Below are positions 46,101 through 58,100 of a DNA stretch of 64,000 nucleotides, piece by piece. Source of the DNA: Clavaria fumosa (Eukaryota > Basidiomycota > Agaricomycetes > Agaricales > Clavariaceae); contig OX637803.1 of assembly GCA_951802425.1 (NCBI GenBank), forward strand, positions 930,001 through 994,000, given 5' to 3'. Each line of letters starts with the position of its first letter. Position 1 is the stretch's first letter. The notes beneath the pieces were generated by a model. It was not told where the DNA came from. It saw only the letters and a program-made list of their open reading frames with translations, and ran no database searches. The translations under genes were made by a program, and so were the position numbers.

Positions 46101-48349
46101 GAGCCGACACCAGAATAGTAGTAGTGCATCACCCATTGAAGTCCTTCTACATAACGAAAGACGAGATCACCCATGGCCTCTGGATCGTCATATGAGATTT
46201 CCAATTTTCCCTGGCTAATTGTAAATTCTTGACATCACTGAAACTTGATCGGAGCGGCATACCTGGTAATAACCACGCTTCCATTCATCCATCTTTTCCC
46301 TTAACCTTCGCTGATCCCTTGCATCGAACGCCTCTTCTCCGTCATCCAATACAGGGGCTCGCTCGTATTTCTTCAGCACTCGTAGCACGGCTTCTGTGCC
46401 CTCTTTGTTGTCGCTGACCTCATCTTCCGGCTCATTACCATCAGCGGGTTGTGGCGTCGACGAAGACGCCTCTTCGTCAATCGGCCCTGGGACTCGCCAA
46501 ACAATCAAACTATCGTCTTCGTCGTACTCGTCCCATGACAAGTCTAGATGCAAGTCCTCCGCCAAGTTCGAGATGAATCTTCTATCCCTAGCCGAGAATG
46601 TATTTCGCATGGCCAGCTTCGCCGGGACAGGCGAGACAGGAGCCGGTGAGTCGAAGGTAGTCATGATAAATTCCTTAACCTCGTTGAATATTCGGAGTTG
46701 TGTTTGGGTGAGAGCTTTCCAACCCTCAGATAGAAATCGAGCTATTATGACACAATACGCACCCAGCGTAGAAGGCTTAGGTTCCACCTCCGCCTCCTCT
46801 TGGTGTTGAATTTGCTTTCCTTTGTACCAGTTCAAATCCGCATATTCCCTTTCAAATACCCCCTGCTCCCACAGCGCCATTTCGTCTAACAAGATTTGCA
46901 ATCGCCTGGCATTGATCGTCCCAAACTCGTTGATATACCCGTCTTCACGATTTCAGCTCTAAGTGACACGAAAGACATAAAGGACTAACCTAGCCCTGGC
47001 AAAACCTTTTTGTATACTTCAAACAGCTTTTCAAGGCCACCCTCATGTATTTGGATGTCGGGCAAATGGGGAAGAAAATCGTTGCCAACGAATACGGCAA
47101 GGAGGATAAAGTCGTCAATGATCCTCTCGAGTTCGTATGTGAATGGTAAGACCAGTTGGATGTCTTGGAATTCAAGGTCTAAATATTCGCGCATTAAAGA
47201 GAGATGCAGAAGGTAGAAATTCATGGCTTCGAGGCTAGAGGCGCGTTAGCAATGAATGAAGCAGCAAGAAGCAAACAATAGCACCTAGTCCCTCCTTTCT
47301 TCCTCGAAGGCCCGAATGTGACTTCTTCCCTCAACAGGCAGAAGTGAGGGTCATGGCTGAGCAGCCCCAACATAATTAGATCCGCGTCGAGTCCATAAAG
47401 GCAATGTCTGATATTCGGGTTGTAATCCGGCTGCGCTCGGGCGAGGCGAATATATTCAATGATTTTATGTTCGCCTTCGCCTGGCACGTCTGGACCGGAA
47501 AATACGACTTCGATGTCACGCCAGTTTGCGTCCTCGGTTACCTTTTTGTTGATGAAGTAGCGCATGTGAGAGGAGACTTTTGACATGAACAGAGTTCCTA
47601 CAACATCCTTAGGGTCAGCACAAACGTATATATGGGAATGGAGGAGGCGACTGTACCGGGCGTGATACAATTGCTGTCAAATGCTTTCTCTTTTGGAAGC
47701 TTCTCTCCTTTCCGTTCGGCCTTCTCCCTGACCTCCTTTGCCTCTTTGGCGGTCCGGAACCGACGGCTCCGCTGCTGGTTCATCTTGGCACGAGGCGCGA
47801 CTCCATCAATCGCTATGAAGAAAAGCTTCTTGGGCTTGATCTTCTGAAAGAGATGGTCGACATAAGCGAAGATTGAAGTGAAAATCTGTTCTTCAGTTAA
47901 TCGAAAGTGGGCATCGGTGTCATTGGGATGTGAGCCTGGAAAAACAGTCATGTGTGCATGGAATGAATGAACGCGATACCCGCCACACGCACAATTGTGG
48001 ATGATCGCATTGAAATCGATGTAGAGGTTGTCTGCATGGGAGATTTTAAGATGACTGGCCGCGACGCGTCGAAGGCTCGCGCACCAAACTCAGGGAGTCT
48101 GTTCTCCTGGATCAGTTGAGAAATGAGGGGATATCGCTCCCTACAACGTTGGCACTTTTAGAAGAGGAGGGAGCTCAATGAAAGCACAGATGCTCACGAA
48201 ATGTAACGGAAAAACTGCGCAGACGCAGACACATAGCTTTTCAAGGACTGAAAGGGGGCCTGAAATAAAACGGCTAGCGCACCTTGGGGATACCTTAAAT
48301 GCAAAGAAAGTGAGCACAGGTTGACGGAGGTGGAGGTAGACATACCCAT
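43142..48349 (-). CDS. XRN1: 5'-3' exoribonuclease 1
   Basis: Cytoplasmic exonuclease degrading decapped mRNA. The universal start [20 protein letters not shown] is assembled from tiny exons: ATGG (48349-48346), GTATCCCCAAG (48293-48283), 17 nt (48214-48198) and an exon from 48140. It continues [80 protein letters not shown] and [20 protein letters not shown], which carry the acidic catalytic residues. Later exons encode the PAZ/KOW/SH3-like regions ([20 protein letters not shown]). The C-terminus is Arg/Gly/Pro-rich ([16 protein letters not shown]), a likely disordered RNA- or partner-binding tail. The estimated length, roughly 1,300-1,400 residues, suits a fungal Xrn1. Divergent from ORC1, about 190 bp between starts. 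Confidence 0.94.
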
Positions 48350-48539
48350 TTGGCCAGCGATGCGGGAGGGAGGAACGTGAGTGAGGAGCGTGTCGATCGA
48401 CAGCAAGCAGGACAATCACGAAATTTTGTCAAGATTGGGCCCTTTTTTGGTATATAGCTGGCGCTCGTATCACGTGCAACCAGGCATCTCTCGGACACTC
48501 GCTCGCTCGCAACATTCTGAGTATCTCTTGACGCCCGAG

Positions 48540-50357
48540 ATGGCTCGCGGCACACCACGGAAAGGAAAACGCAACGCGCAACCGCCGGAAGACCCATGGC
48601 TGCGCGCGATGCGCGTCCTGCACGTCGGCGCCGGAACGGACGCGCGATTGTCGTGTCGCGACGAGGAGTACGCACGGATTCTGAGAAACGTACAGGAGTT
48701 GATCGAGGAGGGCGGCGGCGGGTGCGTCTGTGGGTTTCCTTCGGTTCTGCGTCGCTGGGCGGCGTGTGGCTGGTCCTGACTTGCGAATAAGACGTGTCTG
48801 GCGTGCCAGGGACTGGCAAGACTGCCACCGTATGTGCCGTGGTGAAGGAGTTGAAACGGATGGCCACAGACAATGTAACGCGCGGTTGTTCGCTGTGGAA
48901 GCTTTGCTGACACGCGTTTTGGCAATAGGAGATCGACCCGTTTACTTTCGTCGAGATCAATGGGCTTAAAGTTATCGACCCGTCCGCCGCGTACAATCTG
49001 CTGTGGGATGCGTTGAAGGAATCCAATAACGTCGCAGGAGGCGAGTGTTCTATCCACTACGCACAACATTTATTCATTACGGATGACAGGTAGATCACGG
49101 GTCAGTCACCAAGAGGCTCTGAAAAGCCTTACGAAATATTTCTATGACAGAGGCAGAGGCCCCGAAAAGCAATCCTGGTCAGCGCCAGATATCTTATTTG
49201 TTTCTCCACCACGGCGCTGAATAAGGCCCAGCGTCGTGTTGATGGACGAACTCGATCAACTCGTAACCGCCAAGCAGGACATCATCTACAATTTCTTCAA
49301 TTGGCCGTGCCTCACAGGGAGCCGACTCATCGTCATCGCAGTGGCGAACACGATGGATCTGCCCGAGCGCGTGATGACCGGTCGCGTGCGCAGCCGCCTC
49401 GGTGCGCCTCCACAATCCCGTCCACCATCCCCGAGCTGAACGAGGGCGCGCGCGCGCGGGGGCTGTACCTATACCCAGGCATGAGCAGAATCAACTTCCA
49501 GCCGTACACGACGCCCCAGCTCGAGCAGATCATCCGCGCGCGCCTGGACGGCGCCGCCGACGGGTCCGGCCCCGCAGCTGCAGCGCAGGCCGTGCTCGCG
49601 CCGGACGGGATCAAGTTCGCCGCGATGAAGGTGTCGAGCGTCAGCGGCGACGCGCGGCGCGTGCTGGACATTTGTCGGTGAGCGCATGTGCCGTCTCAGC
49701 CTCACTCCCCTCCCCCGCTGCGCAAGTGCTGACCGCGTCGCCCCCCCCCCCCGCGCGCGCGCACACACACAGCCGGGCCGTCGAGCTGGTGTATCCAGCG
49801 CGCCGCACCGCGCGCACGGACGACGTGCGGGAGGTCATCCGCGAGCTGCAGAACAGCCCCACCGCGGCGTTTCTGCGCGAGTGCAGCTTCCACGAGCGGG
49901 TGATGCTCGTGGCGACGGTCAAGTGCATCAAGCGCGGGGGCGTGGAGGAGGTGCGGCTGGGCGACGTACGTGCACCACAATTTTTTTTTACAGTAATAAA
50001 TAAATAATATTTCAAATTCTTTCCCCCCGTTCCCCCCCGTCCCCCCCGACACGTGTGTGCTGAACGTTATGGGTGGGTCCCCCTCGCGCGGCCGTCGGGC
50101 AGGTGCACCACCAGCACGGGAACCTCGTCGCCGTCCTCGCAGACTCGGCCGTCGGGCTGAAGCCGACCGCCTTCGAGCTGGGCGCGGTGCTCGATTCGCT
50201 GCTGGCGTCGCGCGCGCTCCTGATCGAGGACGGCGCCGCCGCGGCGCGCAAGGACGCCGGGGACCGGAAGGTCCTGCTCAACCTCGAGCAGGCCGAGGTG
50301 GAGCGGGTGCTTGGCGAGGCGGGCGGGCTGAGGTGGAAGAACGCGCTTGGCGGTTGA
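48540..50357 (+). CDS. ORC1: Origin recognition complex subunit 1, short form without BAH domain
   Basis: The ATG at 48540 gives [20 protein letters not shown], then [20 protein letters not shown] leading directly into the AAA+ module: Walker [41 protein letters not shown], Walker B region [20 protein letters not shown], sensor region [20 protein letters not shown], then [35 protein letters not shown] and a winged helix. The EINGLK and NTMDLPER blocks are ORC1 rather than CDC6 signatures. Splice phases all agree; one intron (49041-49089) starts with GC. About 460-480 residues, against roughly 700-900 usual for fungal ORC1, because the N-terminal BAH domain and linker are missing; only about 190 bp separate its ATG from that of XRN1. 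The second half has very high GC. Confidence 0.92.
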
Positions 50358-50584
50358 CTCTTTGCAACAACCCGGGGGGGGGGGGGGGGGGGGTTGGTTT
50401 GATATAATGCCCGGTTCACGACGATATATCCAGTTACTCTCGAGATAGCGAAACATAGTACAGATGCAAAGACAAGAGATCCAAAAACTCTGGACGCCGC
50501 AGGCGTGTACAGAAAACAAAAAAACGAACACAGGCGCAGAAAATATACAAATAGAAAAAAAGGGCGGGGGGGGCGGGATTGTTG

Positions 50585-53500
50585 TTACAAATACTTGTCA
50601 TTCAGGGAATGCACTTCTCTCGCTAAATACGGCCAGCTCAATGTCCTCGACAGTTCGGCTCTCAGCCGCTCCCGGTCGCCCTTGGCGCGCTCCTGGGCGA
50701 GCTTGATCTCCCAGCCGCACAGGTTGTACAGCAGACGCATGTTGGGCTGGATAAGCACGGAGAGACGGCGCGAGCGCACGATGAGGTATGCGTCGACGAG
50801 CGGTATCTGCAAGTGCTTCATAACATACGCGATCTGCAATCATAAGAAATCCCCAAGTCAGCCCATCTCAACACCCAAAAGAAAAAAGAAAAAAGGCAGA
50901 GGATAAGTCCACAGTGAGGGGAGGCACTCACGACGACCGTAGCGCTACGCGACACCCCAACCTTGCAGTGCACAAGCACGTGTCCCCCGCCGCTCCACGC
51001 GCGGTCAATCCAGTTGCATATCGGCTCCAGCTGCGGCGCGAGCGTGTCGATGCCGTCGTCGCACACGCCCTTGATGTCCAGCACGCAGATGCGGCCCTCC
51101 CGCTCCTCGATCCACAGCGAGCCCTGCCCGCTCGCCCGCTTGTGGTGCATGTGCGCCCCCGGCGGGGAGGACGAGGAAGGGGAGGAAGGGCACCCAGACG
51201 GCGGCACGAGCGCACACTCGCCGACCGACACGACGTGCGTGATCCCCAGCGCGTGCAGCATGTACACGTTGGATGCGTGATTCCTACAAGCAAGCAGTCT
51301 CAGCCATCCACAACAGCAGCAAGCAGCAAAGCCAAAAAAAACAAAAACAAAAAAAGGAGCGCTCCACGGTTGCAACAAACCCACTCACAGATTGCCCAGG
51401 TAGAGGAAGTCGAGCACACGGCTCGGGAAGCTGCCTTCAAAGCGCGGGTCGTCGAACCATGCCTGATGGTCCGGGAAGAGACTGGGCAGCCACGGGCTCG
51501 TGCTCGCGCGCGGCCGGCTCCCCATGAGCACGGAGGCAGGGCCAGGGGAACTCGTGGACAACGCCGACGTGCGGTCCGCATACGTGCTGCCAGAGCCGCC
51601 GCTCGATCTCTCGTTGGCGTCCCAAGAGCCCTTGTTCACCCAAGAATGTCGGCCCATGCCGACCAAACCGTTCCTCAGCAGCTGCAGCTTCGTCCCTCCT
51701 CTCGAGCCGATGCCGCCCCTCCTGGCGCTCTCCTCGAGCTCCAGCACCCAGCTCTCCACGCAGCGCAGCAGGTTCACGTCGGGCGAATGGACGAAAAAGC
51801 TCCGGCGCTTGGCGACTTGCAGCTCGAGATAGGCCTCGGGAAGACGCAGCCCGCGGACCGCCATCAGGAGGCAGAGCGCTGGGATGGACGATTCAGTGTA
51901 CCCATCCAAAGAGCAGAGCAGTATCTTGAGCGGACGCGTGCGCACAGAGCGGCTGGCTGGGAACAGAAGGCTAGTAGAAGAGAGGGAGGCCGAGCGCGAG
52001 CGCATGGCGCTTGGACTGAAAGAGCAGGCGGTGCAATTAGCGCAAGGAGCCCGAAATGCAACAAAACAAAACAAAAAACTGCGCACCTCTTCCTTCTGGA
52101 CCCAGAGTCCGCGGCGCCATCCGAGATGGCATGCGGATGCGAGTCCTTGGACGCCACAGGCTGCAGCATCCGCTCCAAGAAGCGGAGATACATCATCAGC
52201 ATCGTCCGAGTGTCGCCCGTCGACATGGGCGAGGTCGGGAACCGTAGGTGCACCACCTCGGACGCGTTCGGGGGCGGGCGCACGGTCGGCCCGCCCACGC
52301 GCGCGACGCGCCCTGCCCACTCCTGCTCGAGCGCGTTGATGTGCCTCTCCACGTCGCCCAGCTCCTCCTGGCTTGGGAAGCCCTCGTCGGCGCAATAGAT
52401 GATCAGGTCGTATCCGAGCCCGGCCGCGGGGTCGTTCGTGCGGTAATTGAACGGGTCGTCCTCGCTCCCCTCCTTGGCCGACGCGAAGTACCCATAGCCG
52501 GACTTCGACTCGGGCACGCCGTTTGCGTTCCCTATGAACACCTGCCCGACGGAGGGGTCCCGCCGCGCTGCCTCGGGGTCTCCGTTCGTGAGTTCTGAAT
52601 TGGGCGGGAATATGCTCAGGATCTCAGAAGCGCGGGTTAAGTCTCGCATCTCCTCCATTTCGCGACGCTGGAAGTCGACGGTGTTTGCGGGAAGTGGGCC
52701 TGCCCCCCCGCGCCGTCAGTCTATGTGAAGTAGCAAATTAAAGAGAGAAAAAAAAAGACCGACCCAGAGTATCGTGGTGTTCCGACTTTGTTCGCTTGAC
52801 CAAATGTGGCAAAGTGCGGCGCACCTCATCGCCGTCCGCGTCCAATACGAATACATTGTATTTCAAGAGGCTGTCCGCGTTACTCTCGGAAGAGGATTTG
52901 TCACCGTTGATGTGATCGTGCCCTCCAGCTCCGCGTAACTTACTCGCACGCTCGGAGAATTTGCGTTCAATGGCGCATTTGAACGTTTCTGCAAGGGCAA
53001 GGGCAGCGGGAGTCAGTCCCCGAGGAGAATAAATGACGATGTCCGAGATTGTCGCGTAAATCGGCTGTCAACAACATCGTTAAGACAAAATAATAAGGAG
53101 GTAAGACGGGCGCGTACAACTTGGATGCCAAAATTCCGGAGCGATATGCCTTGTGGGACTTTTGGCGGTGCGAATTCTGGAAGTAGTTCAAAGTTTAAAA
53201 GGTTCAATTTGAGTAATTCGCATGGGAAGAAGGTCGAGGTGAGCAGTGAGGACGAAGTTCGCGACGACTTGTCCTTGCGCAAGGGGGCGGAGGACGGAGG
53301 TGACGCGCTCTGCGAGGGGCAAGAAGTAGGGAGGGAGGTGGCCGACGTGGATATGGAAGTGGGGCTGGGGATGTCGGAAATGGCGGTGTCAGTCGTGGAG
53401 AAGGATGTCGCGGTCGAGGCAGAGGAGCTGAGCAGAGAAACACTGTTTTTGGGGCCATCAGAGGGCCACGACGCTACACTAGGGGAGAAATGCGTAGTTA

Positions 53501-53981
53501 TTGGAGGGAGTTGCTTGCGGTGAGCGACGGGGTGCATGGTAGGGGAGATAGGGTCCACGTCCATGTCCATGGTCAAGTCGTCCTCCAAGGATGGGTCACC
53601 GTTTTCCTCAGCATCGCCATCGTCGTCGTCGTTGTTGTTGTTGTCGCCGTCGTCGCCTTCCTGGTTGTCCCCCTTCTTGCCCGTGTCTCCGACGCAGAAA
53701 ACCCAGACCAGGCCTCGGAATCTGGGCACCAGGTTCGCACCCCCGGCGGAGTTCTTCCCCACACCGAAGAAGAGGTTCTGCGCGGAGTTCTCGCTCTCGA
53801 GGCCGTGAAGGAATGGGAAAAGAACGCCGTCTGGGGCATGAGCGGTGAGATGATTGAGGTGCAGCTCGGCAAACTGCGCTGTTGATAAGGCACGAATTGG
53901 AGTGTGGGGACTCGGACGATCTTTTAGGACAGGGAGAGAGTCGATGAAGGAAGGTGGATAAGTGAGACCGTAGGTTGTCAT
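50585..53981 (-). CDS. PPS1: Dual-specificity protein phosphatase, PPS1-like
   Basis: The active site HCKVGVSRSATVV fits HCxxGxxR(S/T). The ATG at 53981 gives MTTYGLTYPPSFIDSLPVLK, AQFAELHLNHLTAHAPDGVL, followed by a long acidic/Ser-rich disordered part (DNNNNDDDDGDAEENGDPSL). The central conserved block includes TISDIVIYSPRGLTPAALAL, EVVHLRFPTSPMSTGDTRTM, KILLCSLDGYTESSIPALCL and FPSRVLDFLYLGNL. The catalytic domain follows with HALGITHVVSVGECA, IEEREGRICVLDIKGVCDDG and MKHLQIPLVDAYLIVRSRRL, ending HSLNDKYL. LCSLDGYTES upstream resembles a decayed second phosphatase P-loop, as in the tandem architecture of yeast Pps1. In yeast Pps1 acts in S phase/morphogenesis. Several introns; downstream neighbour ORC1 converges. 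Confidence 0.88.
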
Positions 53982-55109
53982 GAATGGAAGGGAGTCGGTC
54001 TGTCTGTGGTAGGTAAAGGTAGTGTAGTGTGTGTGTGAGCGGTAGATTGAGGGACACACAGGGACAACAACAGGGAGAAGGGTGGGTGGATTGATTTGGT
54101 CACGAGACAATGTTAGCCGTTCATCGCCATTTCGTGTGGGTTGGTAAGTATAAGCGAACCCCACACAGCGATACTACACGTGGGACACCTTATTAACGTC
54201 AACTACCTAGTTCGTCGCAGCACACGACATCAACGAAAGTTGGCGATGACGACGAGTAACATCTCAACGAGTACAATGAGAAACGGGGGAAATAACCTGC
54301 CTCTCTCCACATTCACCCCTAACGACGACGACGAACGCTGGAACCCCAAAGAGTCACACACACCAAAGTGGATGATAATGAGGCAGTGTTAGTTAGACCC
54401 ACCGCAAGCGACCAACGTCGCGTCGCGTATTGGAACAGGGGCAAAGACAACATTCTTCGTCAGGGGTGGCGGGTGGTCAGCGGTAACAGACCAACGCTTC
54501 CAGTCAGGGTTCCTCCGTTCATCTAAGTCCTCTTCGATAATTGTAACCCCCCCCCCCGGGTGTTGTGATCATCCTAATGCATTGACCCGCTTTACCTACC
54601 CGAGACACTAAAGCTAAGGCTACATTATTACTCCTCCTTTGTGTCTATTTTCTTTCACCCGTTCCCGCATCCGTTCAACCTTATATCCGTTCCCATAATA
54701 CCATCCGTGAGACATCCATGTAGTACACCTCACTTTTCTCAAGTCACGTGTAACAGTAAGTTAACAGTGATGCAATAGACACACTCTTTCTCTCATTTGG
54801 GTTAGAATGAATGAATGACCCGAATGACCTTGTGTAAACTTGAAATGACCTGTGTAACTGTATTGACCTGTACTGAATTGTACTTAACTGAATGGTATTC
54901 TCCCGTAGTAACCACACCTGTTAAAGTAATTCCCAATAAACCTATTCGGCAACTTCGGCTTCAACTGACTTACCCTTCGTAAACCCGCCTTTCTTCCCCC
55001 CCCCTACTCCCCTCCCCCTTCTTATCTTCCCTTCTACCCCTCTTCCCTTCTCCCTCCTCCTCCTCCTCCTCCTCCTCCCTCCTCTCCTCCCCCCTCGCCA
55101 TCCCCCAAC
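53982..55109. promoter_or_regulatory. Divergent promoter region of PPS1 and the GH5 glucanase
   Basis: About 1.1 kb. Near 54549 is a run of ten C; 54985-55105 is a long pyrimidine tract (CCCCCCCCTACTCCCCTCCC, then repeated CTCCTC) immediately upstream of the GH5 ATG, typical of strong fungal promoters or 5' leaders. The words TGACCTGTGTAACTG/TGACCTGTACTGAATTG at 54848-54885 are partly repeated. No gene seen. Confidence 0.4.
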
Positions 55110-58100
55110 ATGGACGCTCAGCCAGACGCGTCACCGGGCAATGAACCCGTGTTCGGCGAACCCCAGGAGGGCAATTCTCTTCCTTCTACCCCGCAACCCG
55201 CTCCTCTTCCATCCATAGACGATTATAGTATTTTCCCGTCGGCGCTCGTACCAGAATCGACCCTTTCACCGTTCGACGATGGCAGCGACCCCGTGTTCAA
55301 TGAACCCATGGAGGACAGGTCCCTTCCATCTACACCGCAACCCGCTCCTCTTCCATCCACTCCATCCACAGACAATTATAGTATCCTCCTGTCGGCGCTC
55401 GTACCCGAATCGACCACTTCACCGTTCGACGGAGGCAACGACCCCGTATCCGGTGAGCCCATGGAGGACAGGTCCCTTCCCTCTACACCGCAACCCGCCC
55501 TTCTTCCACCCATAGACACTTCTAGTGTCTTCCCGTCGGCGCTTGTGCCCGAATCGGCCCCTTCACCGTCCGACGGAGCCAACGTTCCCGTGTTCGGTGA
55601 ACCCCAGGACGACAGGTCCCTTCCCTCCACACCGCAAGATGCTCAACTGCCGCCCGTCAACGACTTCGGCGTCTCCTCATCAGCGCCCGAGTTGGAATTG
55701 GCGCCCCCCCAACTCCCCAGTCCCTTCTCAAATGACTCTTTCGCCGGTGCAGACACCCGTGCTTCCACCCCAATGGCTGCAGACATCCTCAGCCGTCCGC
55801 TCCCTTTCTTCATGTCTAATAGAGACTCTCTCGCCTCCAACCTCGATTCCGCCCCCGCAGCTTCTGCCACGCCGAGCTTCGTCATGCAAAGCCCGCTCAT
55901 TCCCGTTGGAGCAGGCAAGTCCGAGACTTCGGAGAGCCAAGACGAGCCTGCTTCTCAACCTCTCCGCCCCAAAAGGTTGATCACACGCAAGAAACTTCTC
56001 GCCATCCTTTTTTCCGTTATCGCTCTGGCCATCATATTGGCTGTCGTCCTCGGCGTCTATTTCGGCGTTGTCAAACGCAAGCCTCAGAACACTTCCAGTG
56101 CCAGCAGTAGCGGCCCTCAAGCCACTGGTGCTTCTTCTTCTTCGGCTCCTCGCCCTTCGGGCGCTCCTCCCAAGGGTAAATTAGTAATCGGACGAGATGG
56201 TTCCCAAGTAACCACAGAAGATGGTACCGCTTTCACCTACAAGAACAAGTTCGGTGGCATCTTCGTCGTGGATCCGACCAATCCATTCAACAACGCCGCC
56301 CAGGCCCAGTCGTGGTCTCCCCCACTCAATCAGAGCTGGCAATGGGGTAAGGACCAGGTGCTTGGGTACGCGACAAATTCTTTTCATTCTGATCCCGTTT
56401 GGTCTAATTTCATTTTGATTTCCCCCCCCCTTGCCAGCGTTAATCTGGGTGGCTGGCTTGTCTTGGAACCGTTCATCACCCCTGCTCTTTTCCAGAAGTA
56501 TCCAGGCACTGTTGACGAGTGGACCCTCAGCGAAGCCATGGCCGCGGACACTGCGAGCGGCGGGCTTGGCCAACTCGAGGACCACTATAAGAACTTCGTC
56601 GTACGTTCATCTCACCTCACATTGCATCAACAGTAATGTGTCTCAGCTTTAACCCTCTCCCCTGCTTTTATACAGACGGAGCAGGATTTCGCCGAAATTG
56701 CCGGTGCCGGCCTCAATTGGATCCGCTTGCCTATCCCTTATTGGGCCATTGAAACATGGCCAGGGGAACCATTCTTAGCCAAGGTCTCGTGGAAGTACGC
56801 TCTCAAGGCATTTGAGTGGGCACGTAAATACGGCCTCCGCATCTGTCTGGACCTCCACACTGCGCCAGGCTCGCAGAATGGGTGAGGGTTTTCTCTTTCA
56901 TATCACTCTTTCGTGCAGACATTATTAACATCTGTCTCAAAAAAATTTCAAGGTACAATCACAGCGGTCAATTTGGGCAGGTCAACTTCTTGAACGGAGT
57001 GATGGTGAGAACGATGCGGTTTGGGCGTGAAGGCGGCGCTGACCTCCGTATTCTAAGGGCATCGCGAACGCCCAGCGTCTCCTGGGCTACATCCGCATCT
57101 TCACGGAGTTCATCTCGCAGCCCCAGTACGTCCATTTTGCAAAAACGCCGCCGCAGTGCATACCCGCTCCCCTGCTGACTCGCAACACCGCACACAGGTA
57201 CAAGGACGTCGTACCCATGTTCGGGATTCTGAATGAGCCCACCTCTCCCGTGGCGGCTGTGCAAAGCTTGTCCGTCTTCCTCTTCTTCTGTCGCAACTTG
57301 GCCTCCTGTTGACTAGCGATGGCACTGCAGCTACCTGGAAGCCCACCGTCTTATCCGCGGCATCACTGGCTTCGGGGCGGGCAACGGGCCCTTCATCAGC
57401 ATCCATGACCACTTCTTAGGTGAGCGAGAGCGAGCCGCCGCCCCCTCATCCGCTCCAAAAAAAACCAATGCTGACGTGCCGCGCGACTCGATCCAGGGAC
57501 CGACGACTGGGCTGGGTTCCTCACGGGCTCCGACCGGATCGCGCTGGAGCTCCACCCGTACTTTGCGTTCAACGGCCAGGGGGCGCAGGACGTCGCGCCG
57601 TACATACCCCAGCCGTGCAGCGCGTGGGGCCCCTCTATGAACACGTCGCAGACCGCGTTTGGCGTGACGACGGCGGGGGAGTGGTCCCTTGGGTTTAACG
57701 ACTGTGCGTGACCCGTCTTCCCCCCTATGGGGTCGGTTTCGTGTCTGATTTGGGGGTTTTTTTTTTTGACTAGGTGGTTTGTTCCTGCATGGGACTGTCG
57801 ACACACACACGACGGCCAACTGCGATGTGTGGGACGATTGGGAGAACTACACGCCGGCGATGAAGCAGAATCTCATGAATTTCGCTAAGGCGTCCATGGA
57901 TTCTCTGCAGGTTCGCTGCCCTTCCTTGCTTTATCTTCCCGTCCGAGTTTCGCCCGCCGTCTAACCGTCCGTGAGCAGCAATACTTCTTCTGGACGTGGA
58001 AGATTGGACCCGGCGCGGTGGTAAACAAACCCAGGTCGCCTCTCTGGTCGTACAAACTCGGGCTCGAGAACGGTTGGATACCCGAGAACCCGCGCGACGC

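Noticed and set aside
50914..52398. 494-codon plus-strand frame
   Set aside because: It lies antisense to the PPS1-like phosphatase exons, has extreme Arg/Ala composition from high GC, and carries no domain.
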